Shown here piece after piece: positions 45,089-55,557 of a stretch of 64,000 nt of DNA. The stretch is from assembly GCF_020509005.1 (NCBI RefSeq), contig NC_063012.1:8618001-8682000 (forward strand), read 5' to 3'. The translations under genes and the position numbers were made by a program. Position 1 is the stretch's first letter. Every line of letters starts with the position of its first letter. Below the pieces are notes generated by a model. That model did not search any database, was not told where the DNA came from, and saw only the letters and a program-made list of their open reading frames with translations. Source of the stretch: Fulvia fulva (taxonomy: Eukaryota > Ascomycota > Dothideomycetes > Mycosphaerellales > Mycosphaerellaceae).

Positions 45089-48000
45089 CTCCTTTCCGCC
45101 TTGCTATCTTCTTAATTGCCTCCGCGCTGACTTCCTAGATATCGACATCCGGTAGTATCGGCGTAGCTAGTTTCTTTTCGAATAATAGTTTAGCGGTTCG
45201 CGGGCGTTCCTTTATAATTGTATTAGAGGTTATAGTCTAGACAAAATCTCTATCGTTATCTTCTTCGATAGTGGCTTAATACGCTAGTCGGGTCTTTAGG
45301 GTAGGTTCGAAGGTCTACTTAGTAATTACCGGTTCCTACTTATCGTTAACACTCTATACCTAGACTAGCTCGCTATCCTATAGGTAATACTCCTTATAGT
45401 GCTCCGAGTAGAGGGTCATAGTGCCTAACGTAAAGTAGATACCTAGCTAGTGTTCATTATGCTAGGGCCTACCTAGTACGATGTTATACTCTAGATATAT
45501 GACCTAGAAGGTTCTAGTCTCCTTGTAACTATTGCCGAGTATAAGTTCTAGACTTATACGGTATTCTATCATTTCCGCGGCTATCGAGCCGTTTACTAAC
45601 CTAAGGGCTAGTAGGTTGTTAAGCTTAATCAAGGGCAGATTGTATTTTTACGTATAGGAGAAGTCGATATACTTAGAATTAGTACCGTTATTAAGGAAAG
45701 TAAATACATTTTGCCTATTAGCTAACCCTAGTATTACGAGGTGTAAGCCGATAATAGGGTGATGTTCTATTTCTACTATTCTAAGAATATATAATGATAG
45801 CTTAAGCCCTTCGGGTGGCTTTACTAGTAGTGCCTCTTCGTTATGTCTTATATTCTCCTTTTTATATCTACTAGTTGTTACGCTTAAGTAGTAGACTAGG
45901 CATTTTCCGCCGGTAGTATAACGGTAGTACCGCTAGCATTAGTACCTAGACGTACTAGTATCTCGTACTCAAATAGCTCGTAAGTACGCTACTATAGGCG
46001 GTGACCGGGCTTACGGCACTTCTTATAGAGGCTCTTACGTATATAGCGAGTGTTCTCGGCTTCGTCTAAGGTCTTACCGAGACTGCTCTTAAAGGGCTTA
46101 GGACGGGTCGACTAGGCCTTACGAGGTAGCTTACCGGGAGCTACGCCTACTAGCTTATCGTCCTTGTCCTTACCGTCCTTCTTATTATTCTTAGGCTTCT
46201 TATTACGGGGGTAGAGGCTGTCTAAGATCTTAAAGTCTTTATCGGCTTAATAAAGGTTGTCGATTATATCGCTAAGAGAGGTTAGCCGATACGTTAGATA
46301 CTTATTAAGGTAGCGGACTATTAGCTTACGTTATAGGTAGTCTATCGCGTCTTTATCCTTTAGGCCTAGGATATTTACGTTCTAGCGCTACTTCGGGTAG
46401 AAGGACTAGAAGGTGTCCTTACCGTCTATCTTTAGAGAGTATATACGCTCGCGGGCTCGGCCGATAGGGTTACGGTTACTATAGCGATTAGCGAGCTCTT
46501 AAATTAGGTCGTTAATGCCCTTATATAACTTCTTGTTACTCGTAAGGACGCTAGAGATAGTAGGAATCTTAGGTCCGACCAACTCCTACGCGTCGCTAGG
46601 AGAAGTAAGGAGGTTATAGACGAACTTTAATACTACCTTCTTATTACGGAAGACCGTATAGTCGACGATAGTCTCTAACTCTAAGAGGAACTTCTTAAGG
46701 GAGGGTCCTAATAGCTTACTATCGATAGCACCGATAAACTTCTCGGGCTTATTAATACCGCGCTAAGTCTTAAAGGGCTAGCTAAGTTCGGTATCGTACT
46801 TAACTAGAGACTCAAAGTCGTATACCTACTTCTTCTTCTTAGAAGAGCGGCGATAAGCACGGGCATCGCTATCCGACTCTAAGTCTTCCTCTAACTCTAA
46901 ACCTTCGGATAACGGGTCCGAGTCGTTATTATCTGTCTTACGAGAGTGTTTCTTACCCTTCTTAGTTACTCGTCTGCCTTCCGCCTTATTATCCTTACCT
47001 CTTAAAGAGTCACGACCGTTCTATAGTACGCGGCGTTATAACATTACGCGAGATAGCGACGAGCGTACCCTAGACCTACTACGATCCTCGAGTTACTTCT
47101 TAAGCTCGTCGACCTAGTTTTACTAGGATTGATTTAGCTCCTAGATGTCGTTCTAGTAGGTTTGAGCCTCTGTCTTATATATATCGAGGTCTAATTCAAG
47201 CGCCCTAATCTTAGAGTCGTTATCGTTAAGCTATTATAGGGCTTCCTTAGCTTACTTCTTTAGAGACTTGTTTTGTACTACGAGTACGGCGCTAGAGGAG
47301 GGTTTAGGTTAAGCCTTTAGGTTGTCGACTTCCTACTAGACCGTAATAAGCTACTACTTAGCCTAATTTATCTCTACTCGTACTATGCCTAAGTCCTTCT
47401 AATATATATTACGGTGCTTAGTAGCTTCCTCCTTCTTAGTCTTCTATATGTCGCGGTCCTTAACTAATACGTTATACTCGTTACGTATCTACTATTCGTA
47501 GCTCTTCTATTTTCCGAGTTCCTACCCTACCTTACCTAGTTATTCGTAAAGAATAGTAGCTATCTATATTATATTCCTATACTCTTACTCTACGCGGCGT
47601 AGGATAAAGTAAATAGCCGCTACTATCTCGGGATCTTATATTAGCTTGACGAGCTAGTTAGCGTCGAGTTAGAGGAAGTTATTAACTAGGATACGGAGGG
47701 TTTTCGCGACTTATTATATTTCTTCTCCTTCGCCTTCCTTAGTCGCGCCGTCGTTATCGTAGTCGACTACCGCTATAGCTATACCGTTAACTTCTTAAAT
47801 CTCGTCGTCGGTAAGGGGGTCGTATAAGTTAAACTTAGTAGGTAGGTAGGTAACTAGGCGCTATAAGTTTTCGAGTCTCTACTAGATAGCGTCGTCGGTA
47901 GCCTAATACTGTTCTTAAGTTTGTCCTTAAGTCTATATATTAAATATAGACTCGCGCCGTACTACTAGGCGTATAGCTAGTAGCGAGCCTCGCTGTCCTT

Positions 48001-48159
48001 AGGGTCGTACTATATTAGGTACTACTTAGCCTAAGGTAGTCTCTTACACCGCGTCGTACTCTTCTATCGTACGCCGCGACTTCTTATCGCGGTTATTAAT
48101 AATCTACGCTCTTATAGATCCCGTCGTAGCTCTTCTACGGATATAGAGACCTAGCTAAG
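45089..48159 (-). pseudogene. Gypsy element Z gag and protease remnants
   Basis: On the minus strand, downstream of the 5' LTR, lies a long stretch rich in Glu, Lys and Asp codons. It ends with a CCHC-like knuckle (LYKKCRKPGHRL) at about 45985-46020, then a region where the aspartic protease is expected (about 45100-45900). It is heavily stop-ridden. The LINE insertion at 40111-45074 separates it from pol; the LINE target duplication TATATATACCTCTA marks the join. Confidence 0.65.
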
Positions 48160-48320
48160 TGTAACGGTTTATAATTATGTTAATATAAAGTAGCTAGGTA
48201 CGTACGAAAGAGGAGCGCGAGGTGCGCCGAGGCTATATATAAGCGGAGGTGCTACGCTAGTACGCGCGGTCACGTGACCCACGTGCTAGCTAGACATTCG
48301 CTAGGCCTAGGGCCGTAACA
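48160..48320 (-). repeat. 5' LTR of Gypsy element Z
   Basis: 161 bp from TGTAACGG to CCGTAACA. It holds the palindrome GGTCACGTGACC (48268-48279) and a second CACGTG at 48280-48285, which RIP has erased in the other LTR. LINE copy C resumes at 48321. Confidence 0.9.
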
Positions 48321-49088
48321 ATTCGACCCGGAAACGAGCCGAACTACCGGGTAAGGGACGAATAGCTAGTAATATAATAGGAGGGTAGGAAATCGTTTAT
48401 AGAGCAACTATAGAAAGAGAGGTAGAACAACTAGGTTATATAGTATAGTGGACGCCCTTAGCTAGCGGGATAACCTAAGGAATAGTTAGCTACGAAATCC
48501 GCGGTTAAGTACCCCCCGAAGCTTATCTACTACCGCCTTACGAGGGTATAGAGTAGTATAGTAACCTAACTACGAAGCGAATACATCGGCCTCTAGGGGT
48601 ACCTATTATAGAGGAAGGTTCTAGAATACCCGAATACTAGCTGCTCCTACGGCTACTACTCCTAGAATGTACGGCACGCACTCCTCGTCTGTCCGAGGTA
48701 GTCGCTAGGAAGGGGGGAGTAGATAGTAAAGGCGAGGAACCGGACGATTAGGGCACTTCTTAACAACGTTAAGGACCTACGGCGCATTACGAACTAGATA
48801 CTAGAGAAGGGCTAGTTAGAACAGTACCGCCTAGTGGGAGCAGTGCAGGAAGAGAGGACACGGCGCAGCGCGACGAGACCGGCTAGGAGCGGGGGCTAAC
48901 GGGGTAGTGACATGGACTACGCACGTTCAGAGGGAAAGCTAATCTAGACAAGGAGAAGTCGGGGGCGGGAAGGGTTTTCACCTATTCGGGTTTCTCTTTG
49001 TACATAACAATAGATATATACCTGCATAGGCCGAATAGGGTCCTAGAACAGGGGGAATGACAAATCTATCTATCTATATTGATGAGAT

Positions 49089-49329
49089 CAAGCCAATGTA
49101 TTACATCCCCGGTGGAGGTGCTGTTACTATCGATGACTGGTTACAAGTGCCACGGACCATAATTGCCACGAAAAACGACAAAGCGATGGTTCCTGCCTTG
49201 CAGAAACAGCTCTGGGCTGGCTTTGAGCACGAGATGGTATGGATCGATGCCGGTCACTCGCCCTTCATGGCGATGCCAGGTTACCTCGCCGATGTGGTGA
49301 TTGATGGTGTGCAGAGGAGTAATCGTTGA
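49089..49329 (+). pseudogene. Alpha/beta-hydrolase, 3' part (gene split by nested retroelements)
   Basis: This is the remaining 80 codons of the hydrolase. It continues in frame from the duplicated target site and reads KPMYYIPGGGAVTIDDWLQV, then IIATKNDKAMVPALQKQLW (strand with the catalytic-acid turn, ND), then WIDAGHSPFMAMPGYLADVV with the catalytic His in DAGHSPF. With the 5' part this completes the Ser-Asp-His triad in normal spacing. No frameshift or stop has accumulated in either half, which suggests a recent insertion or an assembly allele. The nearest upstream ATG in this frame (49057) lies in the LINE tail, so the fragment is unlikely to be translated by itself into anything useful. 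Confidence 0.85.
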
Positions 49330-49837
49330 TTGTAACGGAATATATAGGTGTATGTAGAGGGTCAGAGTATGCATACTCGGCATACCACATTCTGTGCCAC
49401 ATCTGTTGCAGCTGTCGGCACGGCTCCGACGATATCGGTCAAAGGCCCAGATTGTCCTGCACATCAATTCAATAGAGATAGATTGAGAAGCAATGCATAT
49501 GTGATCGATTGGCTCGTGTTCAATGTCGTCGGGTGTGATTTAGTCTGCAAACAGACGATCATATACAAAGTAGCTGCTTTTTGGATCGTTGAAAGGCTGG
49601 CGCCAGAGCTTCGCGCCTTCGCACCTGCCACATTTGACCATCATCTGTCAAATCTGTCACGCATCCAACATCACCGTAGGCCAGGACAGGCAGTCAAGAA
49701 AGTACAACCCAGAGATATTAATACAGTTCTCACAACATCCTTGCACCCTTGCTCATGCTCCACGTGCGCTGAAGAATCTCACTTCCATCTGAGCGTTTGC
49801 CACCAGACACGCACCACCAACACACAAGTCGCACGGC
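49330..49837. other. Intergenic region between the hydrolase and F-box genes
   Basis: 508 bp of non-RIP host DNA holding the hydrolase 3' region and the F-box promoter and leader. One 168-codon frame crosses it in another phase (49348-49854) but has no recognisable domain and overlaps the F-box start, so I treat it as chance. Confidence 0.5.
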
Positions 49838-51604
49838 ATGATACTATCCAGTGATACCACAGCCTCCATCGACACAACAGCTTCGACTGCCATGGACCCG
49901 CCGACTCTGCTCGACCTGCCGGCCGAGCTCATATTGCACATCCTGACCTTCCTCGGTGCATCAGATGTCACAAACGCCGCCAAAACATGTCGTCACCTCT
50001 ACAGACAGTGTTACGACGATCAAGTCTGGCAGCCGATCGTCAACGCAGAGCTTCCCGGCCAAGCGACATCGACTCATGGGCCTGTCTCGTCGTTCAGAGA
50101 CCTGTACATCGCCCATCATCCTCATTGGTTTCTAACAAGAAATCGAATATGGTTCGCGGATTCGGAGCCGCATGGCAAACTCTTGGTCACACGTTACAAC
50201 GACGAACGCGGAGCCATCGAAGCGTTCGCTGCTACCGCTAGCCGAGGCTATTCAGAGTTATCATTTTGGGAGAAAGACCGAGAAGTCATCATTCACAGCT
50301 TTGAACCGAAGATATCGCTAGACCTGCATCAACCTGTGGTGAAGCTCAGCGTTGACAGTCCGAGAGCAAATCCTCCCAATGACTACCCCAGCGATCGAGG
50401 ATATGCTCCCGAGTCAATTTACAGTAAAGAAATTCTCATGGAGACATTTTCAGAAGCAGGGTTGTTTGGCTCCTTCATGCTGTGTCGAAGTCTCCCAGAT
50501 CGTGCCATCACCGAGCAGACGAAGGTATGGCCACCGCTGAGGTTTCCTGCAACCGATCGAGCACGCAACGATAGCCAAAACAATTACAATTCTGCTGGAC
50601 ATCGACCCACAAGATCCAGCGAAGTGAGCCAAAACAATTTCCGCCTTCGCAAATGGGTCGAATACTCCGGACGTCGGTCCAGCCCAAACATGATCTCATT
50701 TACACCTGGCATCTCCGACGCACTTGGGGTCGGCATGCCATACTTTGCCTCAAGTCTGGGCTCCGCAGGCGGCGGCATGAGTATACGGATGCCCGAAGAC
50801 ATCACTACCTATGCCAGCCTTCCAGACTCTTGCTACACTCCCACCGCGCAGAAGCCATGGCAAGGCATCTGGTGTGGCGACTACAGTGGACATGGCTGCG
50901 AGTTCATCGCCATCATTCAGCCAGACGCAGGAGACCAGAAACCTCTTCCTCGAGGCATACAATGGCTGCAAGAATGGTTCACAGGTGGCCGCAGAGGGAG
51001 TTCGAGCAGTGACGCTAGCTTTGTCAGTGCCCGCGAGGAACTTGATAACACGAACGCTATCGAGGACGATGATTCGAGCGAGGCAGGTCCGAGTCGATCT
51101 ATTCTCGACGTCGAGACGCTGCCTCATATGGTCAAGGAGAAGCCGGAGGCTAGCAGCAGTGACATACCACTCGATGATGTGCCATCAGGTCGCATAGAAG
51201 CTATCAAACTCACTGGAGATCCCAACATACCTCGTGGGCACTACACGTTCATCGCTCCAGATATCGGTCATGGTGGCTTTGTCCGCATTGCAGACGAGCC
51301 CACCTTCAGAGGGGCGAGAGTTGTTCGAAGCGCTGGCCATATTGCTGGCAGAGGGTTCAGATCAGGTAAGAAGCGAAACCTGACAATCCTATGATCATCC
51401 ACTAACAGTCTCACAGACCAGTACACGCCGTCCCAGCTCATCTTGATATCCCATAATACTCTGGCGCAGTTCTGGGAAGGCTTCGGTCACATCTCTTACT
51501 ACCAAAGAGTAGACCTGGAAGCTCTGATGCACTACAACGACCGCCCGGAATCATTCGAATCGCCCGAGCAACGACACTTCAGTGCCGTGCTCGGTCACTT
51601 CTAG
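49838..51604 (+). CDS. F-box protein, FBXO31-like, substrate receptor of an SCF ubiquitin ligase
   Basis: 571 residues after removal of one 51-bp intron (51366-51416; GTAAG, branch site CTAAC at 51402-51406, CACAG). Exons are 49838-51365 and 51417-51604. The F-box is at residues ~24-67 (LLDLPAELILHILTFLGASDV...VWQPI) and would bind Skp1. A C-terminal beta-rich substrate domain contains GIWCGDYSGHGCEFIAI (~342-358) and AIKLTGDPNIPRGHYTF (~453-469), resembling the ITGDPNVPAG motif region of FBXO31. The spliced end reads DQYTPSQLILISHNTLAQFW...HYQRVDLE-like residues, which match the conserved C-terminus. A Ser/Asp-rich variable loop lies at ~390-440. An alternative start at 49892 (MDPPTLLDLP) would also keep the F-box. 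Targets are unknown. It is convergent with the nuc-1-like gene, 450 bp apart. Confidence 0.88.
51366..51416 (+). other. Intron of the F-box gene (51 bp)
   Basis: The boundaries are GTAAGA and TCTCACAG, with an ACTAAC branch site 10 nt before the acceptor. The phase-1 junction (TCA G|AC CAG) extends the protein by 62 residues beyond what the unspliced frame would give. Unspliced, the frame ends in a 9-residue nonsense tail. Confidence 0.88.
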
Positions 51605-52054
51605 AAGTTATGAACCAAGTAGCTCGGCATGCCAGTGGTATTACTTTACAATCGTGCCGTGTCGACTTCGCACCAACAAACTTTCATACCTATCTAAAGC
51701 AATAGCACACCAAACCAGACACGAATGAGGTTCTGGCACGCTGCTGAAACAGCATACCTGGTATCATAGAACTAGTACCTCTCCCTGGGACCTCTTTAAA
51801 GATCTCTCAATCGCCAAGAGCTCAGACAACCACCCATATGTGTACCACACACCCGAGACCAGCGCTGTTGAAGTGGAATCATAACCATCCCTTTCTATAT
51901 GCACTCAACCACCAACCAACGCCATCGCTATGACGCAAAGCAGTCAACGTCGTTCCACGTAACGTCGTGGTCGGCCGTGCTCATCGTCGTCTTGCGATAT
52001 TAGTAAGAACATTCAGACATTAAGAAGCAAGCGGTGATAGAGAGATGGCATCTA
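51605..52054. other. 3' intergenic region between two convergent genes
   Basis: 450 bp of non-RIP DNA containing both 3' untranslated regions. No open frame or clear terminator signal is worth calling. Confidence 0.5.
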
Positions 52055-54352
52055 TCATGTCGCAGCCGGACTTTCGCTCTTCGCATTGCTGGAGGAATTG
52101 GTTGGCGAGGATCGAGTAGCTGTATCGCCGTGCTCGTCGATGCTTTCGAGTTTCCGCTTCATTTCCTCGTTCTCTTGCTTGAGTAGTTGCATCATTGCAA
52201 TCTCCTTTTGTAGGTTACGTATGTACTCATTGGCAGACTCGACGGTAGCAGCTTTGCTGTTGTTGCTTTTGGCGGTGGCGTCTTCTTTTGACTCTTTACT
52301 GTCGCCGTTGGTTTGGGCTTCAGGGCTGCCGTCGCTGTTGCTGTTGTCCTTGCCGAGCTTCGGTGTGGCTGATTTAGGGAGGAGCGATTGCATTTCTTTG
52401 AGCGCCTCGTTGATTCGGTTGCGACGTCCTTGTTCGGCCACTTTATGCGATGTGCGCTTCGATGTCAAGCCGGTAGATAAGTGTTCTGGGTATGACACGC
52501 CGGGCAGTTGGTTGCCTTCGAGAAGATTTTGGTAGTTGGACTTGGAAGCGAGCATGAGAGCGTGTTGTGGCGAATGTAGTGCAGCTGTAATGGAAGATTA
52601 GCAATGAACGTAGTCTGCGTGCAGCGAATAGAACTTACCACCTTCGGGGAGCAACGGCTTGATGCTTGGACTGATCCTAGGCCGTAGCGCAGGAGAGACC
52701 ATACTCGAGTTGCTGGCACTGACACTCCCTCGCTTCTTGTTGCCTCTGCCGCCTATTGCTTCCGCACCCTTCCTGTCTTTCAAGAGTGCACCTGGACTAG
52801 AAGCAGTCATGGGTGAACCCATGATAGAGGGACTTGCCGTTGCGGAGGGTGGCCTTGCCGACGCTGGTGTATGGCTCGCACCTAGCTTCGGCGTCTTTCT
52901 TGCTGATAGACGCGGAGTGTTTTCGGTCGAATGACCTGAAGTCAAGCTCGTATCAAGTTGTGGTAGAGAACGACGTGGACCAGCTTCTGGCGCAGCAGCT
53001 GCTGGCAGCTCGAGGTCTTCCAGGTCCATCCTTTCATCCACACCATCCGATCGTTGCGACGTGTCGCCTGTCCCTGAGTGCTGATTGCTCCGCATTGATA
53101 AAATGGTCTTTGGGGTAGCCGCTTTCCCTCCCGAGCCGTTGGCTCCTTCTTGTCGTTGAGCAGCAAGAGCAGGCGAGTGTGTAACACTCGATCCTGGTCG
53201 AGGCGGAGGAGCCATCAATGCTTCGCTAAGTGGTTCGGGACTGATGCTTCCATCTTGTGAACTGTCGGTGCGCGGCATCTGTAGGCCTGCGGATCGAGGC
53301 TGCGCACTTCCCGATCGTGGAACCTCACGGTCTGCCTCTCGTGGCGGAACAAAGGAAGAGAGCATAGTACCAGACTTCCGTTTCATCGCCTTCTGGATCG
53401 GACTCTGCTTCACTCTCCCCAATGGCCCGGCGCTTCTTGGTGTTGCGACTTTCCGGCGGCTAGACTTCCTGGCACTCGCCTTTGCTGCTTCATTGAGCGA
53501 CATTTCAATACCTTCCATGTCATTGCCAGGAGCGTGCGGATCCAAGGGCGATGTGGCGTTTGAGCTGGGTGCGGTGCTAGGGTTGGTGTAGTAGCCTTGT
53601 TGATGGTGTTGACCATGCTGTGCATTCTGGGCGTGCAGCATGGGCGATGTAAGCGGCGAGAAATATGCCCCCGGTATGGTATACTCTGGTTGCACATTGT
53701 ACTGCGGCGTCCCAGCAGGAGACACCATCGGGGTAAAGGCGATCTGATGGGAAGTCAGCCAAGACTTTGGAGTAGATGATTGCGAGCTGGCACGAACAGC
53801 ATCCTCCTTCCTCAGTTGATATCTCTGGTCTAGTAGTGCCCGTTGCTGCGGGTCCAGCTGATGCTGGAGGAACCTGCCCACTTCCCCGTGCATCTCCAAG
53901 CTGTTTGGTGTGGGCGGGATGTGCTGGTTCGAAGGATAGGCTTGCATTCCCGGGTACTGAAACTGCTGCTGGTATTGCGGATGCATTGCAGGCTGATACA
54001 TGGGATCGACAGGATACGGATGGCTGGTTTGCGCCTGCGCAGCGAAGTGGTGTTGGTGTTGGTGTTGCGCATGCTCGGCTGCCTGCGACATGGCATATTG
54101 TCCATGCGTGCCAAAGTCCTGCGCCGCCGTGCCCGCTATTGCTTGCGCCTCGCTGATCTCGTCAAAGGGTGTGCTTGGGTGTGTGCCCTGCTGCTGCATG
54201 TGGTCGCCATATTGTGCGGCGTCGGCGCCAATGTTGAGATCGATGTCGCCGAATTCGAACAGGTTTCCGAGGTCGTCGAGGTCATTGCTGATTTGCGCCA
54301 TTGGGTCGAGGGTGTCCGGCTGTGACCATGCCTGCTGGGCGGATGTATCCAT
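52055..54352 (-). CDS. nuc-1: bHLH transcription factor of the NUC-1/PHO4 phosphate-response family
   Basis: 747 residues, two exons (54352-52639 and 52584-52055), with a 54-bp intron joined in phase 1 (GGT G|CT GCA). The start ATG at 54352 (MDTSAQQ) is the first true ATG; the frame upstream only offers TTG. The N-terminus has an acidic patch (DLGNLFEFGDIDLNIG, ~27-42), His/Gln-rich stretches, and FTPMVSPAGTP plus PGAYFSPLTSPMLHAQN, which are hallmarks of NUC-1 proteins. The bHLH begins GVSYPEHLSTGLTSKRTSHK. The basic region carries His618, Glu622 and Arg626, the set that reads CACGTG. A long Asn/Ser-rich loop separates the helices, and a leucine-rich coil follows (AMMQLLKQENEEMKRKL). In other fungi this factor activates phosphatase and phosphate-transport genes and is held off by a Pho80/Pho85-type kinase; many SP/TP sites here fit that. 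Confidence 0.9.
52585..52638 (-). other. Intron of the nuc-1-like gene (54 bp)
   Basis: On the minus strand it runs GTAAGT...ATTACAG with a CTAAT branch-like site (complement at about 52597-52601). Joining the exons gives EGAALHSPQHALMLASK, which links the variable N-terminus to the bHLH exon without a stop. Without splicing the frame ends 13 codons later. Confidence 0.88.
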
Positions 54353-55008
54353 AGCACGCGGTCGAGCAGCGACCAGCGCAGCGAAGAATGGGACCTCGCC
54401 CTGCAATCACCTCGCCGTCGTCGTTGTCGTCGGTGGTGTCGTCGCGGTATTGTTGTCGCGGCCAGATGGACAAAGCCAAAGCGACCACAGCCTCACCGAG
54501 CGTCTCAGCACTCCATTGACAGTGTCGCCTCGCAGTGTCCTCACAGCAAGATTGTGCGCGCGCTTTGGCGAGAGGATGCGCACTACGAAAGCCTCGCTAA
54601 CGATCGTCAAGGAGATGAAGTGAGATTGAGCAATCAGCGGCAGAAGTGCTCGACGGCCATTCAAGGGATCTAAGCAGTAGTCCACCACACCAACACCAAC
54701 ACTACCTCGAGCCGGTGCTAGGTAGCTGCTCACTGCTGCTCTAAACTTTTCGCCCTCCACCGGCTATTCTACAGCACACATGCAATCCACCCGGATTTCG
54801 CATCGTCGTGGAACGAGCAGAAGCACGTGTGCGACCGCCACCGTGAGCACGCGGCTGCCTCACAACAGCAATGTGCGTGACCCAGACGGACCTCACACCT
54901 TTTCCATGCCCAAGACGACGCAGTGCCGCATAGCGAATGTGTCGCGATCCGAGCGTGCACATGGGCAACAGCCCATCATCAAAACTTGAGGCCACGTACG
55001 CCAAGAAT
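54353..55008. promoter_or_regulatory. Upstream region of the nuc-1-like gene
   Basis: About 650 bp of normal-composition DNA. Small overlapping frames on both strands have no recognisable content. A perfect E-box CACGTG lies at 54824-54829, 472 bp before the start codon. Confidence 0.5.
54824..54829. promoter_or_regulatory. CACGTG E-box upstream of the nuc-1-like gene
   Basis: This hexamer is the core site for class B bHLH factors such as PHO4, NUC-1 and CBF1. The nearby gene encodes such a factor with the matching His-Glu-Arg basic residues. Self-regulation is an inference from one short site and may be coincidence. Confidence 0.4.
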
Positions 55009-55030
55009 CAGGTGACTGATTAGTCACCTG
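55009..55030. repeat. Perfect inverted repeat, 9-bp arms and 4-bp spacer
   Basis: The arms CAGGTGACT and AGTCACCTG are separated by GATT. It includes TGACT...AGTCA, two bZIP-type half sites. It lies at the border of host DNA and the repeat block, upstream of the nuc-1-like gene. Confidence 0.75.
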
Positions 55031-55323
55031 TAGCCTCTCCAAGAGCAACACTTGTCTATTCTAGATAGACACATGCAATACACAACCTGCTTTTGAAACA
55101 CGCTTTATGAGCCCGTACAATAACTTTCTATACAAATAACGAGATAGTTATAAGCCCGACTAGCGCTTACTAATATTTACTACGATAAGGAAGCCCTAAA
55201 ATAGAGTTTATATCGTTATAATACTACTACTATAATAAGTATAGTAGTACCTCCTAGGTATAGTAAGCCCGGGTAGAACTTTAACTAGCCTACCTAAAAC
55301 CTATCCGTAGTTATTACTACCTC
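55031..55323. mobile_element. Host/repeat transition and short retroelement fragment before the Copia element
   Basis: CpA becomes rare to the right of about 55120. Two copies of a GTTAT(A/G)AGCCCG-like motif (near 55105 and 55150) resemble the Copia primer binding site at 55558, which hints at remains of another Copia-type LTR end. There are no open frames, and the boundaries are not defined. Confidence 0.4.
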
Positions 55324-55557
55324 TATTAAGAATATATAGGCCGTAGGACAAGTATATAGGTATAGGTATGTTATGTAACTAGATCACGTGACTAGGGTTT
55401 ACTAGCCTATAGGCTAGTAAATATCCGGACACCTAGCATCTACCTATACTAATACCGGCGATACTATATATTGATATACGCTATCCTATTAGGTCCTTCT
55501 TTGTCCTTCGTATAATCCGCTGTCTTCTACTACTACGTAACTCGTACCTATTTAATA
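55324..55557 (+). repeat. 5' LTR of the Copia element (234 bp)
   Basis: It begins TATTAAG (from TGTTAAG) and ends TTTAATA (from TTTAACA). It contains CACGTG at 55385-55390 within ATCACGTGACT and a perfect 24-bp palindrome at 55398-55421. Confidence 0.85.

Larger units (their letters stand above)
29812..48320 (-). mobile_element. RIP-degraded chromoviral Ty3/Gypsy element Z (161-bp LTRs), carrying two younger insertions
   Basis: Two 161-bp LTRs (29812-29972 and 48160-48320) are flanked by the 5-bp duplication ATTCG (29807-29811 and 48321-48325), and the LINE sequence on the two sides joins perfectly. The element reads on the minus strand. The 5' LTR is at the right, then come gag with a KCRKPGHR-like zinc knuckle at about 45985-46020, then protease. 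Reverse transcriptase follows (AYLDNILIFTD at about 39195-39230), then integrase, and a chromodomain (RRYKYLI-VGYSEPT) at about 36715-36790. No frame is intact. An unmutated Gypsy element (30125-36415) and a full-length LINE (40111-45074) sit inside, so they arrived later. Confidence 0.9.
25428..49074 (+). mobile_element. LINE family 1, copy C, split by nested LTR elements
   Basis: This non-LTR retrotransposon is flanked by the 14-bp duplication TATATTGATGAGAT (25414-25427 and 49075-49088). It starts GACATTTGAAAGCC and ends in a short (CTAT)n tail. The 5' segment is 25428-29811 and the 3' segment 48321-49074; between them lies a 161-bp-LTR Gypsy element with a 5-bp duplication, ATTCG. The interior is saturated with RIP changes, but the first ~200 bp and the last ~240 bp next to host DNA are nearly unmutated. 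RT remnants include SGFVDD at about 29117-29140, where a stretch of about 100 bp has kept unmutated CpA. A 195-bp insert sits at 26512-26706. Confidence 0.9.

Noticed and set aside
25428..49074. A giant cargo-carrying mobile element (Starship or Helitron type) as the source of the 23.6-kb insertion
   Set aside because: No tyrosine recombinase or RepHel helicase is present; the 14-bp duplication, (CTAT)n tail and nested LTR elements fully account for the block.
49348..49854. 168-codon plus-strand frame between the hydrolase and F-box genes
   Set aside because: No recognisable domain, overlap with the F-box start, Cys/His scattered without pattern.
53776..54623. Plus-strand frames of 126-207 codons opposite the nuc-1-like gene
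   Set aside because: They are composition shadows of the Gln/Ser/Pro-rich coding exon on the other strand.
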